A stretch of DNA of 51,974 nt from Alkalimonas collagenimarina (GCF_030717845.1 NZ_JAUZVZ010000027.1:1-51974); one strand, 5' to 3'. Numbered from the stretch's first letter, positions 37,328 to 46,979 are shown. Made by a program: numbers and translations. The notes: a model not told the origin generated them from the sequence alone.

Positions 37328-38535
37328 TGATATGGCAGTTACTTTTCGGGGCGTTGTTGATGATTGCCCTGAGTGTTATTTTTATCATTTGGCCGCGAAA
37401 ATCAACAGCTGGGCAGCACCAGACTCCGGCTCAGTTGTTCGAAGAGCGTATGCAGTTATTGGCCACAGCGCGTGATAATGATGAGCTGGCAGAAGATGAT
37501 TTTGTCAGTGCAGCCAATGATTTGAAACAGCAGTTTTTAGAGCAGGAAGCAACCGCTGTGCAACTTAGCTCACCTAAGCACAAGTTGATGTGGCATGCCG
37601 GTATTTTGTTATCGGTCGTGGTGATCGTTGCCGGGATTTATAGCTGGAATGGGCACTATCAGCAACTGGCTCATTGGCAGTTGGCTCAAGAAAATATGAC
37701 GGAGTTTGGCGAGCGTGCTTTGTTGGATAGGGGGGAGCCGCTATCGGAGGATGAATTAGCAAGCTTTGCTTTAGCGCTTCGGACCAAGTTAGCCCGTGAA
37801 GGCGACGATGCCGTTGCCTGGATGCTACTGGGGCGGCTTTGGATGTCACAAGGGTTTTTAATGGACTCCATAGAAGCCTTTGAAAAAGCACTGCAAATGA
37901 CGCCTAATAGGCCAGCGTTGTTGATTAGTTATAGTCAAGCGCTTTTAGTGGTTGGTGGGGATGATAAGCTGGCTAAAGCGGGCCGGGCACTAGCGCGAGT
38001 GCTTACTCAAGATCCTGAACATATCGATGCTTTGTCTTTACTGGCATTGGTGGCTTACGAAAAAGGCGATATGGACGAGGCAATCACTGCCTGGACATTA
38101 CTACTGGACCGTTTACCTACCTCGGACCCGCGTTATCAGGCGGTGATTGACCAGTTGGATAAATTAGGCCATTCAGTCGAAGCCAGACAAGAGCGGACTG
38201 TGCAGTTGGCTTTGTATGTCGAGCCGGGTTTACGTCGCGATTACCCTGATGCCAGTGTATTTATCTTTGTTCGTCAGGCCAATGGCCCGGCTTTACCGCT
38301 GGCAGCTCAACGTATTCCTGTTCCTGCAGGGGAGATTAATTTACTGCTGACAGAACAGATGGCGATGCAGTCTGGCTGGACGTTAGCCAGTGCCGATGAA
38401 GTGGAAGTAGTAGCTCGATTTTCTCGCTCGGGTAATGTTGAAGAGCGAGAAGGTGATCTGGAAGTCGTATCTGAAGTTCAAACTTTTACTGAGCCAGCGA
38501 TCAAGCTATCACTGCGGCTAAAAACCAACGAGTAA
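37327..38535 (+). CDS. ccmI: Cytochrome c biogenesis TPR protein CcmI
   Basis: CcmI chaperones apocytochrome c to the CcmFH ligase. The 402-residue protein has two N-terminal membrane helices (about 3-19 and 88-108) with a leucine-zipper-like loop. TPR repeats follow (about 150-275: WMLLGRLWMSQGFLMDSIEA) and then a C-terminal beta-rich domain. It completes ccmABCDEFGHI. Confidence 0.95.
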   Translation: MIWQLLFGALLMIALSVIFIIWPRKSTAGQHQTPAQLFEERMQLLATARDNDELAEDDFVSAANDLKQQFLEQEATAVQLSSPKHKLMWHAGILLSVVVIVAGIYSWNGHYQQLAHWQLAQENMTEFGERALLDRGEPLSEDELASFALALRTKLAREGDDAVAWMLLGRLWMSQGFLMDSIEAFEKALQMTPNRPALLISYSQALLVVGGDDKLAKAGRALARVLTQDPEHIDALSLLALVAYEKGDMDEAITAWTLLLDRLPTSDPRYQAVIDQLDKLGHSVEARQERTVQLALYVEPGLRRDYPDASVFIFVRQANGPALPLAAQRIPVPAGEINLLLTEQMAMQSGWTLASADEVEVVARFSRSGNVEEREGDLEVVSEVQTFTEPAIKLSLRLKTNE

Positions 38536-38541
38536 ATATAG

Positions 38542-38563
38542 CTGCCATCATCGATGTTGGCAG
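38542..38563. repeat. Near-perfect 22-bp palindrome before mlaA
   Basis: CTGCCATCATCGATGTTGGCAG pairs with itself except for one T-T mismatch. It lies between the ccmI stop and the mlaA ribosome site (GGAG at 38566). No T-tract follows, so it is not a classical terminator; it could be an operator or an RNA hairpin. Confidence 0.5.
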
Positions 38564-38576
38564 ATGGAGTGAATAA

Positions 38577-39338
38577 TTGAAAAGCTTATCCATTATCCAA
38601 TGGTTATCACGTGGCATTCTATTGAGTAGTGCTGTGCTTATGATCGGTTGTGCCAGTGCCCCTGCTGAGCCAACCGATGATATCGACTCACGCGATAGAA
38701 TCGAAGGGTTTAACCGGGCTATGTGGGATCTAAACTACGATGTGCTCGATCCGGCCATTTTAAGGCCAGCCACAGTGGGTTATACCAAGGTGGTACCAGA
38801 AGCCGGGCGAAAGGGCATTGATAACTTGCTCACAAACCTTCGCGAACCAGATAGTTTTGTCAATGCTGCCTTGCAAGGCAAGCCGGAAAGTATGGCGATC
38901 ACCGCCGGTCGTTTCTTGGTCAATAGCACTATCGGCATCTTCGGTTTGTTTGACGTTGCAACGAAAATTGGCTTGCAAGAGCGAAAAGAAGATTTTGGCC
39001 AAACATTGGCGGTCTGGGGAGTTGGGGATGGCTCTTTTTTGATGATCCCAGCCCGTGGACCTTCTACAATACGAGATACTACAGGTGACTTGATTGATGG
39101 TTTTTATTCACCACTTGGTTTGTTTAACACACCGCTGACGATTACTCGATATGTGTTGTATGGACTGACGCAGCGTGAAAAAGCCATGGCGATGGAGCAC
39201 TTACTCGAAGACTCTCTGGACCCATACGCTTTTATACGTGAAGCCTATTTGCAAAATCGCTTGCATGAAATTTACGATGGCAACCCGCCAGAGCAGGATG
39301 ACTACGACGACTCGTATTTGGATGAGTTCCTAAATTAA
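38577..39338 (+). CDS. mlaA: Outer-membrane lipoprotein MlaA (VacJ)
   Basis: MlaA removes misplaced phospholipids from the outer leaflet of the outer membrane and passes them to the Mla pathway. The TTG start has GGAG seven bases upstream. The signal sequence ends with lipobox LMIGC (Cys24). The family core is NRAMWDLNYDVLDPAILRPA, then NLLTNLREPDSFVNAALQG and GQTLAVWGVGDGSFLMIPAR. It has 253 residues with an acidic tail. The other mla genes are not in this window. Confidence 0.95.
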   Translation: MKSLSIIQWLSRGILLSSAVLMIGCASAPAEPTDDIDSRDRIEGFNRAMWDLNYDVLDPAILRPATVGYTKVVPEAGRKGIDNLLTNLREPDSFVNAALQGKPESMAITAGRFLVNSTIGIFGLFDVATKIGLQERKEDFGQTLAVWGVGDGSFLMIPARGPSTIRDTTGDLIDGFYSPLGLFNTPLTITRYVLYGLTQREKAMAMEHLLEDSLDPYAFIREAYLQNRLHEIYDGNPPEQDDYDDSYLDEFLN

Positions 39339-39355
39339 GCTGGTATCGCCTGAAA

Positions 39356-39390
39356 ACACAGACCCGTCAGCTTGACGGGCCTGTGTCATT
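39356..39390 (-). terminator. Terminator hairpin overlapping the DUF5610 gene end
   Basis: Fourteen-base arms at 39356-39369 and 39373-39386 pair (one mismatch on plus, a G-U on minus) around a 3-base loop. On the minus strand TTTT follows, so it terminates the DUF5610 transcript. It may also slow read-through from mlaA. Confidence 0.65.
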
Positions 39391-39987
39391 CGCTTCAGAT
39401 TCAGCCTTTGCTTCGGCCTTTTGCTGACTGACCTCTTCCATGCGCTCACGAAATGTAGCCAGACCTTTCAGAACAAAGTCATAAGTTTTATCAACGTTGC
39501 TTTCGATTTCGCCCTCGTACACACTAAGCCCTTTTAAAATATCTTTGGCTTCGGTAAACCCTTGATCGATAGCACCACCGATGATGTTTAGAAAGCTATC
39601 TAAACGCTCTTCATCCGACATGTCGGGTGTCATTTTTTCATAGCGGCCATAAAACTTGGTCGCAAAGCTAACAATGCGCTCAGCAGTTGCTTCTGGTGAT
39701 ACATCGATGCCAGAGTCATAAACTTTTTGAGCAGCATTTTCACCAAACACCGGCTCGAGTTCTTTATTGATTGCTTCCAGTGCCGTTTTGTACAGCAGGC
39801 TCAAGCCTTCATTGTTTGAATTCAGGCTGACTTTTTCATTGGCGGCCATAATGGCAGCGTTCTGGGCTGTTTTGTTACTTTCTTTCGCCGCGCGGTTCTC
39901 AAGTGCGGTTGCTAACTCAGATTTTTTCTGCTTTTCTGGTGCAGCAGCCGGACTGCTGCTCTTCTGTGGTATCGGAGTAATCGCCAT
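39367..39987 (-). CDS. DUF5610 domain protein
   Basis: A 206-residue, helical, charged protein without membrane segments. The middle part (LSLLYKTALEAINKELEPVF, then GIDVSPEATAERIVSFATKF) matches the DUF5610 family of Pseudomonas, Shewanella and relatives, of unknown function. The N-terminus is a low-complexity S/P/A/K region. Its stop codon (TGA) lies inside the terminator hairpin. The upstream AGGTGCC before the ATG serves as ribosome site. Confidence 0.8.
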   Translation of the reverse strand: MAITPIPQKSSSPAAAPEKQKKSELATALENRAAKESNKTAQNAAIMAANEKVSLNSNNEGLSLLYKTALEAINKELEPVFGENAAQKVYDSGIDVSPEATAERIVSFATKFYGRYEKMTPDMSDEERLDSFLNIIGGAIDQGFTEAKDILKGLSVYEGEIESNVDKTYDFVLKGLATFRERMEEVSQQKAEAKAESEANDTGPSS

Positions 39988-40056
39988 TTTAGGTGCCTCT
40001 CTATCTGCCAGACGAATGGATGCTTATCCATGGTATCGGCCAAAAAGTACTCAACT

Positions 40057-41406
40057 TTAGCTTTTATTTTTTATATTTTCATTCTCTGACATCAGGTAGC
40101 CGGCCCCGGCCCGATACAATGGCCACGCGAGGGTTATTCCCCGTAGCAGCATAAAGCAGCTCAGCGCAAACCATAGGGCGTGATTTCCCAGCGATTGCAG
40201 CGTGGTATAGCTGATGATAAAGCCAGCAAAGGATAACAACATACTGTTACGCATCGCTTTGGCTTTGGTTGCACCTATGTAGATGCCATCCAATAGGTAA
40301 CTCCAGACGGCAAGCAGGGGCAGGGCGATTAGCCAGGGCAGGAAGTCAGCGGCGGTTTGTCGTACTTCCACAATAGAGGTGAGCAGAGCGATGAGTTGTG
40401 GGCCTGCTAACCAGAAAAAAGCGCTGAATAGCAAGGCCAGCAAGAGACCCCAGCCCGCCAGAATACGGAAGAGATCCTGTAAATCATTTCGATCATTTGC
40501 ACCTACTGCCTTGCCAGTCGTTGCTTCAGCTGCATAGGCGAAACCATCCAGCGCATACGATACCAACATCAAAAAGGTAATAAGCACCGCATTGGCAGCC
40601 ACAATGGCATCGCCATAACTGGCACCACGAAAAGCAATAAAGACAAACACCAGCTGCAAGCAAAGGCTACGAATAAAAATATCACGGTTTAGTGCAAATA
40701 GTCTGGCCAAGCCGGTGAGCTGCTTTAGCTGCAGCCATTGAAAAGGAGCCAGTTGCTGCTGTTGCCACATACGTCGAACCAAGATTAGGCCAACCAGCAA
40801 AGTGCTGTAATCGGCAATCACTGAGGCGGCCGCTACGCCAGCAACTTTCCAACCAAAACCAAGCACAAACAGCAGATCCAGTGCGATATTCAGGCTTTGG
40901 TTAAGTAGAAGCAGCCACATCGGGTAGCGGGCATTATGCAGACCCAAAAACCAGCCGAGTAGCACCATATTCAGCAGTGCAGCTGGTGCGCTCCAAATTC
41001 GCACCTGAAAATAAATAGCCGCCTGCTGTAGCACCTCACTACTGGCTTGGCTAAACAGATGGACTGTCGGCAATACCAGCGGATGCAGTAGCAATAACAG
41101 AGCCGCCAATAACAAGGCTACTAATCCAGCTTGTAACAAGCAATCGCGCTGAGCTTTGCTATCTCTGGCGCCATAAGCCTGCGCCGTCAGGCCAGTGGTG
41201 CTCATGCGTAAGAACCCAAGCAGCAAAAATAATAAACTGATTAGGCTCCCACCCAATGCTACTCCGCCCAGGTACCACGCATGTTCCAGATGACCTACCA
41301 CCGCAGTATCGACCAGTGATAGTAAAGGAATGGTCAGATTGGAAGCGATCATCGGCAAGGCGATCAGCAACACTTGTTTTTGTTTAGGGTGTAATGTGTT
41401 TAACAA
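40057..41406 (-). CDS. MATE-family multidrug/cation efflux transporter (DinF-like)
   Basis: A 449-residue membrane protein with about twelve helices and MATE/DinF features: IALPMIASNLTIPLLSLVDT near the start, GFLRMSTTGLTAQAYGARD in the third helix region, and LDGFAYAAEATTGKAVG in the second half. The family exports drugs or toxic cations using sodium or proton gradients. Closest by look to the DinF branch; substrate unknown. It stands alone on the minus strand with no SOS box seen upstream. Confidence 0.9.
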   Translation of the reverse strand: MLNTLHPKQKQVLLIALPMIASNLTIPLLSLVDTAVVGHLEHAWYLGGVALGGSLISLLFLLLGFLRMSTTGLTAQAYGARDSKAQRDCLLQAGLVALLLAALLLLLHPLVLPTVHLFSQASSEVLQQAAIYFQVRIWSAPAALLNMVLLGWFLGLHNARYPMWLLLLNQSLNIALDLLFVLGFGWKVAGVAAASVIADYSTLLVGLILVRRMWQQQQLAPFQWLQLKQLTGLARLFALNRDIFIRSLCLQLVFVFIAFRGASYGDAIVAANAVLITFLMLVSYALDGFAYAAEATTGKAVGANDRNDLQDLFRILAGWGLLLALLFSAFFWLAGPQLIALLTSIVEVRQTAADFLPWLIALPLLAVWSYLLDGIYIGATKAKAMRNSMLLSFAGFIISYTTLQSLGNHALWFALSCFMLLRGITLAWPLYRAGAGYLMSENENIKNKS

Positions 41407-41454
41407 AGCCAGGTATCGTCATAAAGCTGTCATTTGGGCCGTTTATACTAGCAC

Positions 41455-41527
41455 AGCCTGTCGAGAGTGAAGGCTGTTTGTTCCTCCTAGTGCTAACTTT
41501 ACCGGCCCGTATGGGGCCGGTTTTTTT
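41455..41527 (+). ncRNA. Candidate small RNA with CCUCC single-stranded segment
   Basis: A TATACT -10-like box at 41444-41449 is followed by about 73 bp with the layout of a bacterial sRNA: a 5' hairpin (AGCCT/AGGCT arms around 41455-41475), an unpaired stretch containing TTCCTCC (41481-41487) and a strong terminator (41501-41527). No annotated gene on the plus strand would otherwise need that terminator. The -35 region is poor, so this is a hypothesis. Confidence 0.35.
41501..41527 (+). terminator. Strong Rho-independent terminator (plus strand)
   Basis: ACCGGCCC pairs perfectly with GGGCCGGT around GTATG and is followed by a run of seven T's. It lies between two minus-strand genes (MATE upstream, yqaE downstream), so it points to a plus-strand transcript starting after about 41407. 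Confidence 0.85.
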
Positions 41528-41543
41528 ATACTAAATTATAGTA

Positions 41544-41717
41544 TTAGTGCTTTATGATGACATAAAGCGCATGAATGATACCGGGTATAAAGCCAAGCAG
41601 AGTCAGCAGAATACTAAGCCAGAAGTGACCTTTCAGACCAACCTCCAGAAAAACACCCAGTGGTGGCAGGATGATAGCAAAAATAATTTTAATCGGGTCG
41701 GTTGCAGTAATCGCCAT
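41544..41717 (-). CDS. yqaE: YqaE/Pmp3-family small membrane protein
   Basis: A 57-residue two-helix protein. The start MAITATDPIKIIFAIILPPL and the second part LKGHFWLSILLTLLGFIPGI are the Pmp3/UPF0057 signature. This family of small hydrophobic inner-membrane proteins is linked to salt and membrane stress in bacteria, yeast and plants. The ATG has GAGGAG eight bases upstream. It begins 18 bp after the truncated gene at 41736-41991 and was probably in its operon. Confidence 0.85.
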   Translation of the reverse strand: MAITATDPIKIIFAIILPPLGVFLEVGLKGHFWLSILLTLLGFIPGIIHALYVIIKH

Positions 41718-41735
41718 AGTATGGCTCCTCGGTTA

Positions 41736-41991
41736 TCAATCATCATTATTCCAGTCGAGCCGTACTTCAAAGTCCATCTGTAGCTGTTCATCTGTGCCTG
41801 CGGGCTGAACATTGATGTCGAGTTTAAAAATACGCTGTGAGCTGGCGTCAAGGATGCCGGCGAAGGAAACATCACCCAGCGTTTCGATTGGACGCATTTC
41901 AATACTTTCCTGACGACCTACCAGACTTATACTTCTGACGGTTACTTCGGCCCATACAGTCGATGGTTGCTGATCTGGTTGTTTTTCTAAA
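41736..41991 (-). pseudogene. C-terminal remnant of a chromosomal gene cut by a mobile element
   Basis: An open frame of 85 codons on the minus strand has no start and runs out to 41991, where the mobile DNA begins, and ends in TGA at 41736. It encodes a hydrophilic peptide (EVTVRSISLVGRQESIEM, ending FEVRLDWNNDD) with no motif I recognise. Good coding composition and tight spacing to yqaE suggest a real gene whose 5' part was lost. Confidence 0.55.
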
Positions 41992-42078
41992 GGGTAAGCG
42001 GATTAAATGGTTGATCTTACCTTTGCATGAGAGTGAGACAGACCGGCATCTCATCGGATTATCTGGTTGATGCTTCAC

Positions 42079-42486
42079 CTACTGCTGGTGCATGTTTCCT
42101 TCGCTAATTCCAGCAAGAACCCCACACGCCTCAACTTCCCGGTCATCGTTGCAACTCGCTCTCAGTGAAACGAGTTGTTTCTCAAGCGCTTGCAGAGCGG
42201 TTATCTGCGACCGCACATGAGAGATGTGATCATCGAGCAAGGCGTTGACGGCGGTACAAGGCTGATGAGGGTCGTCCTGATAGCTCTGTAGTTCGTGAAT
42301 CTCAGCCAGTGACAGATCCAGGATGCGGCAGCGACGAATAAAGGCCAGCCGCTCAACGTGTTTCTCGGTATAGACACGGTAACCGTTCTCCTGCCGACCA
42401 GGCGGCGGCAACAAGCCCTGCCGTTCGTAGAAGCGGATCGTCTGTGTATCTACCCCTACTGACTGTGCCAACTGACCAATACGCAT
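42079..42486 (-). CDS. cadR: MerR-family Cd/Pb-type regulator (CadR/PbrR-like)
   Basis: A 135-residue MerR-type activator that bends promoters with long spacers when it binds metal. The start MRIGQLAQSVGVDTQTIRFY follows GGAGGAA; the in-frame start five codons upstream lacks one. The HTH is in the first 40 residues; Cys77, Cys112 and Cys121 match the three metal-binding cysteines of CadR/PbrR (spacing C-x8-C at the end: SCNDDREVEACG). A histidine-rich tail is nearly absent (only NMHQQ). Divergent from the transporter it probably controls. Cd, Pb or Zn as inducer cannot be told apart. Confidence 0.85.
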   Translation of the reverse strand: MRIGQLAQSVGVDTQTIRFYERQGLLPPPGRQENGYRVYTEKHVERLAFIRRCRILDLSLAEIHELQSYQDDPHQPCTAVNALLDDHISHVRSQITALQALEKQLVSLRASCNDDREVEACGVLAGISEGNMHQQ

Positions 42487-42517
42487 CGGGTTCCTCCGCA
42501 ACGGATTCTCTACGCTA

Positions 42518-42548
42518 TTGACCTTATAGCGACTATATAGTTTTAAAT
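42518..42548 (+). promoter_or_regulatory. MerR-type promoter/operator of the CDF gene
   Basis: A -35 box TTGACC (42518-42523) and -10 box TTAAAT (42543-42548) are separated by 19 bp, the long spacer that MerR-family activators correct. The spacer holds an imperfect dyad (CTTATAG and CTATATAG), like operators of pbrA and cadA promoters. Confidence 0.8.
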
Positions 42549-42581
42549 GAAAACCCGATCACATTCAAGTGGAGTCATATC

Positions 42582-43478
42582 ATGAGTAAAAACTGCGGAG
42601 GCCCCTGTGGCGACCATGCAAGGCCTGCGGCGGATACCGATATGCAGGCCTCCTCCGATGCGTCGGGGGAATGGGTCAGTGTTTATGCCGTGCCGAAGAT
42701 GGACTGTCCATCAGAAGAGCGCATGATTCGCCTGGCCCTGAACGGCGTTGAGGGGATTCGGGCACTGTCCTTCGACTTGTCGAACCGCCGGTTGAAGGTC
42801 GTGCATGACGGTGAGGTCGAGCCCGTCACCGCGAAGCTGAAGACCTTGGGGCTAGGCGCCTCGCTTCAGGAAACCGTCGCTGCAAATCCGGAGACCATCA
42901 AGGCCGCCGAGTTTTCGGCAGCTTCTGCTAAGCAAGAATCCGGGACCCTGCGCTGGTTGCTCGGCATCAATGCACTTCTGTTCGTGGTGGAAATGACTGC
43001 CGGTCTGATGGCTCAGTCAACTGGCCTCATTGCAGAGTCCCTGGACAATTTTGCTGATGCGGCAGTGTACGGACTCGCTCTTTATGCGGTTGGGCATAGC
43101 GTGAAAAGGCAGGTCCGTGTTGCGCACGTTGCTGGTGTGGTCCAACTGGTTTTGGCTGTTGGCGTACTCGTAGAGGTGGTGAGACGCTTTGTATTCGGTA
43201 GTGAGCCTGAATCGCTAGTGATGATAGCCATCGCATTCGTCGCATTGATTGCCAATACCGCCTGTCTGCTGATGGTATCCAAACATCGAGGGGGCGGAGC
43301 TCATATGAAGGCTAGCTGGATATTTTCGGCCAACGACGTGGTGATCAACCTGGGGGTCATCACCGCCGGCGCCCTGGTCGCGTGGACCGGGTCCAATTAT
43401 CCGGATCTGATTATCGGCACCATCGCGGGGGTCATTGTACTTAACGGTGCTAGACGCATTCTGGCGCTCAAGGATTAA
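42582..43478 (+). CDS. HMA-fused cation diffusion facilitator metal exporter
   Basis: A 298-residue inner-membrane exporter. The N-terminal HMA-like domain (about 30-95) has VPKMDCPSEERMI with a single cysteine in place of CxxC. The CDF membrane domain begins near 120 with about six helices; the metal site in helix 2 is DNFAD (SLDNFADAAVYGLALYAVG) and in helix 5 FSANDVVINLG. There is no large C-terminal cytoplasmic domain. Order next to a CadR-like regulator and lspA equals ISPpu12 orf1. Exported metal probably Zn, Cd or Co; unproven. Confidence 0.88.
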   Translation: MSKNCGGPCGDHARPAADTDMQASSDASGEWVSVYAVPKMDCPSEERMIRLALNGVEGIRALSFDLSNRRLKVVHDGEVEPVTAKLKTLGLGASLQETVAANPETIKAAEFSAASAKQESGTLRWLLGINALLFVVEMTAGLMAQSTGLIAESLDNFADAAVYGLALYAVGHSVKRQVRVAHVAGVVQLVLAVGVLVEVVRRFVFGSEPESLVMIAIAFVALIANTACLLMVSKHRGGGAHMKASWIFSANDVVINLGVITAGALVAWTGSNYPDLIIGTIAGVIVLNGARRILALKD

Positions 43479-43481
43479 GCA

Positions 43482-43994
43482 ATGTCCATTTTTGGCAAAC
43501 ATCTGTCACCGTACGCTCTGTTGTCCATCTCCGGCCTGCTGGCAGCGTCTGATCAGGCCGTAAAATGGCTGGTGCAACAATCAATGGCCTATGGCGAGTC
43601 TATTTCAGTGACCTCATTCTTTAACTGGGTACACGTATGGAATACCGGTGCCGCATTCAGTCTTTTTGCGAATGGTGGAGGCTGGCAGCGCTACTTTTTT
43701 ATCGGAATCGCGGTAGTGGTCTCGATTTTTCTGATCAAGCTGATCCTTGAAAATCGTCATAAAGGAGAAGCCATCGCTTACAGTCTTATCCTCGGTGGCG
43801 CCATGGGCAACCTGATTGACCGGGTCTTTCGCGGCTATGTTGTGGATTCCTTTGATTTCTATTGGCGAGACTGGCATTGGCCAGCCTTCAACCTGGCTGA
43901 TATTGCAATTGTCCTCGGTGCCTTACTTTTCGTTTCCAGCAGCTTGTTGGGTAAAAAAGCAAACACCAATGCCGAGCCGGATGGATCTGACTGA
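43482..43994 (+). CDS. lspA: Signal peptidase II LspA, mobile copy 1
   Basis: LspA removes signal peptides from prolipoproteins. The 170-residue, four-helix protein has the catalytic aspartates D122 ([15 protein letters not shown]) and D140 ([12 protein letters not shown]). It begins 3 bp after the CDF gene, with AAGGA upstream. Appears intact. The host should have its own chromosomal lspA, so this extra copy is cargo. A truncated second copy is at 47921-48346; the last 300 bp of homology differ at one base while the first 130 bp differ at about 13. Confidence 0.93.
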   Translation: MSIFGKHLSPYALLSISGLLAASDQAVKWLVQQSMAYGESISVTSFFNWVHVWNTGAAFSLFANGGGWQRYFFIGIAVVVSIFLIKLILENRHKGEAIAYSLILGGAMGNLIDRVFRGYVVDSFDFYWRDWHWPAFNLADIAIVLGALLFVSSSLLGKKANTNAEPDGSD

Positions 43995-44010
43995 CACCTA
44001 CGCCTATACA

Positions 44011-44110
44011 ATTCCGCGCCTTCCGGGGTGAAGGCGGCATCGAGCGGAATTTCTTTGCAGCATACGCAGCAGGTGGTGCAACTGGCAGTGTTCGGGGCGT
44101 TTGCGTTCAT
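44011..44110 (-). pseudogene. Truncated DUF3330 gene of the mer operon
   Basis: The N-terminus [20 protein letters not shown] and following [13 protein letters not shown] match the cysteine-rich DUF3330 protein often found after merE in Tn21/Tn501-type operons (function unknown). After Glu33 the frame enters the lspA flank in antisense and continues to 43859 as an artefactual tail. The ATG has GGAGGAG upstream. Confidence 0.8.
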
Positions 44111-44175
44111 GGTGGTACTCCTCCAGATTGGTAGCGAAGCTCAAAGCTGCCCACTCTCGGCTGGCTGGGAAGCGG

Positions 44176-44412
44176 TCATGATCTTCCCTTGAAGGCCCGC
44201 AGCAGCCGCGTCACAGACAGGACAAACAAGCCGGTCAGCGTGAGGGCTGCAATACCCCAGTGCTCCCCGATGAACGCGCCGGCCGTCGTGCCGGCTAGCA
44301 CAATGGCGAGAATCGGCAAATGGCAGGGACAGGTGAGCACGGCCAGCGCGCCCCACAAGTAGCCGGTGATCGGTTTGTGCGTCTCAGACGGCAAGTGCTC
44401 TGGGCTGTTCAT
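44176..44412 (-). CDS. merE: Mercury transporter MerE
   Basis: A 78-residue, two-helix membrane protein that takes up inorganic and methyl mercury. [20 protein letters not shown] shows the CPCH metal-binding motif, followed by [13 protein letters not shown] and a second helix. Its ATG overlaps the merD stop by 4 bp. Full length for the family. Confidence 0.95.
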   Translation of the reverse strand: MNSPEHLPSETHKPITGYLWGALAVLTCPCHLPILAIVLAGTTAGAFIGEHWGIAALTLTGLFVLSVTRLLRAFKGRS

Positions 44413-44774
44413 GGCAGACTCTCCGCGTGCTGTGCCGGTTCGGTTGGCATGGCGGCCAGTTGCATTTCGAGGCTGGCCAGGGCCTCGCGCCGACGCTCGA
44501 CGAGTTGCCGCAACACGGCAAGCTGCGCAGACGCACCGTCACCGTCCGCAGCATCCAGCGCCCGGCACAGCCGCGCCAGTGCGTCCAGGCCGATACCCGC
44601 TTCGAAGGCAGCCCGTACAAAGCGCAGCCGTTGCAACGCGGTGTCATCGAACAAGCCGTAGCCGCCCGTGGTGCACGCGACCGGCCGTAGCAATCCGCGC
44701 AGCAGGTAGTCGCGCACGATATGCACGCTCACCCCGGCATCAAGGGCCAGCCGGGACACTGTGTAGGCGCTCAT
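44409..44774 (-). CDS. merD: mer operon co-regulator MerD
   Basis: MerD displaces activated MerR and turns the operon down. The start [20 protein letters not shown] gives 121 residues, as in Tn501, and has AAGGAGGT upstream; an in-frame start 11 codons earlier overlaps merA. It has a MerR-like HTH and a C-terminal coiled coil without the MerR cysteine set. Encoded 17 bp after merA. Confidence 0.94.
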   Translation of the reverse strand: MSAYTVSRLALDAGVSVHIVRDYLLRGLLRPVACTTGGYGLFDDTALQRLRFVRAAFEAGIGLDALARLCRALDAADGDGASAQLAVLRQLVERRREALASLEMQLAAMPTEPAQHAESLP

Positions 44775-44791
44775 TGAACACCTCCTTTTCC

Positions 44792-46687
<1,896 letters not shown>

Positions 46688-46966
46688 TTATTTCTTCAGT
46701 TCAGAAGGGTAGCCCACGTCCGTCGTCGCCTTGATCAACTCATGCACACTGGTCTTGGTATCATCGAAGGTGACAACCGCTTCGCGTGGTTCGAAGGTAA
46801 CGTCAACTTTATCAACGCCTTCAATCCTGGAAATCGCCATTTTGACGGTGATCGGGCAAGTCGCGCAGGACATTCCGGGAACGGACAACGTGACCGTCTG
46901 CGTGGCGGCCCAGGCAGGGACAGCGAAGGTAGCGGCAAGGGCAAGAGCGGTAAGCAGTTTTTTCAT
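46688..46966 (-). CDS. merP: Periplasmic mercury-binding protein MerP
   Basis: MerP binds Hg(II) in the periplasm and passes it to MerT. It has 92 residues: a cleavable signal (MKKLLTALALAATFAVPAWA) and an HMA fold with GMSCATCP (Cys34, Cys37). The sequence is close to MerP of Tn21/Tn501-type operons. It lies 13 bp after merT. Confidence 0.97.
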   Translation of the reverse strand: MKKLLTALALAATFAVPAWAATQTVTLSVPGMSCATCPITVKMAISRIEGVDKVDVTFEPREAVVTFDDTKTSVHELIKATTDVGYPSELKK

Positions 46967-46979
46967 GATTTTTCCTCAA

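Larger units (their letters stand above)
41992..44010. mobile_element. ISPpu12-like element remnant carrying cadR-CDF-lspA, transposase missing
   Basis: The set MerR-type regulator, HMA-CDF transporter, lspA in this order and orientation is the cargo of ISPpu12-type (ISL3-family) elements. GC content jumps relative to the flagellar block. The left edge is set by a candidate terminal repeat starting GGGTAAGCGGATTAAATGGT (41992), preceded by AT-rich TTTCTAAA (41984-41991), fitting the 8-bp AT-rich targets of ISL3 elements. The tnpA expected beyond lspA is absent: about 16 bp after the lspA stop the sequence changes to the mer operon. The terminal repeat identity is from memory and unverified. 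Confidence 0.6.
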
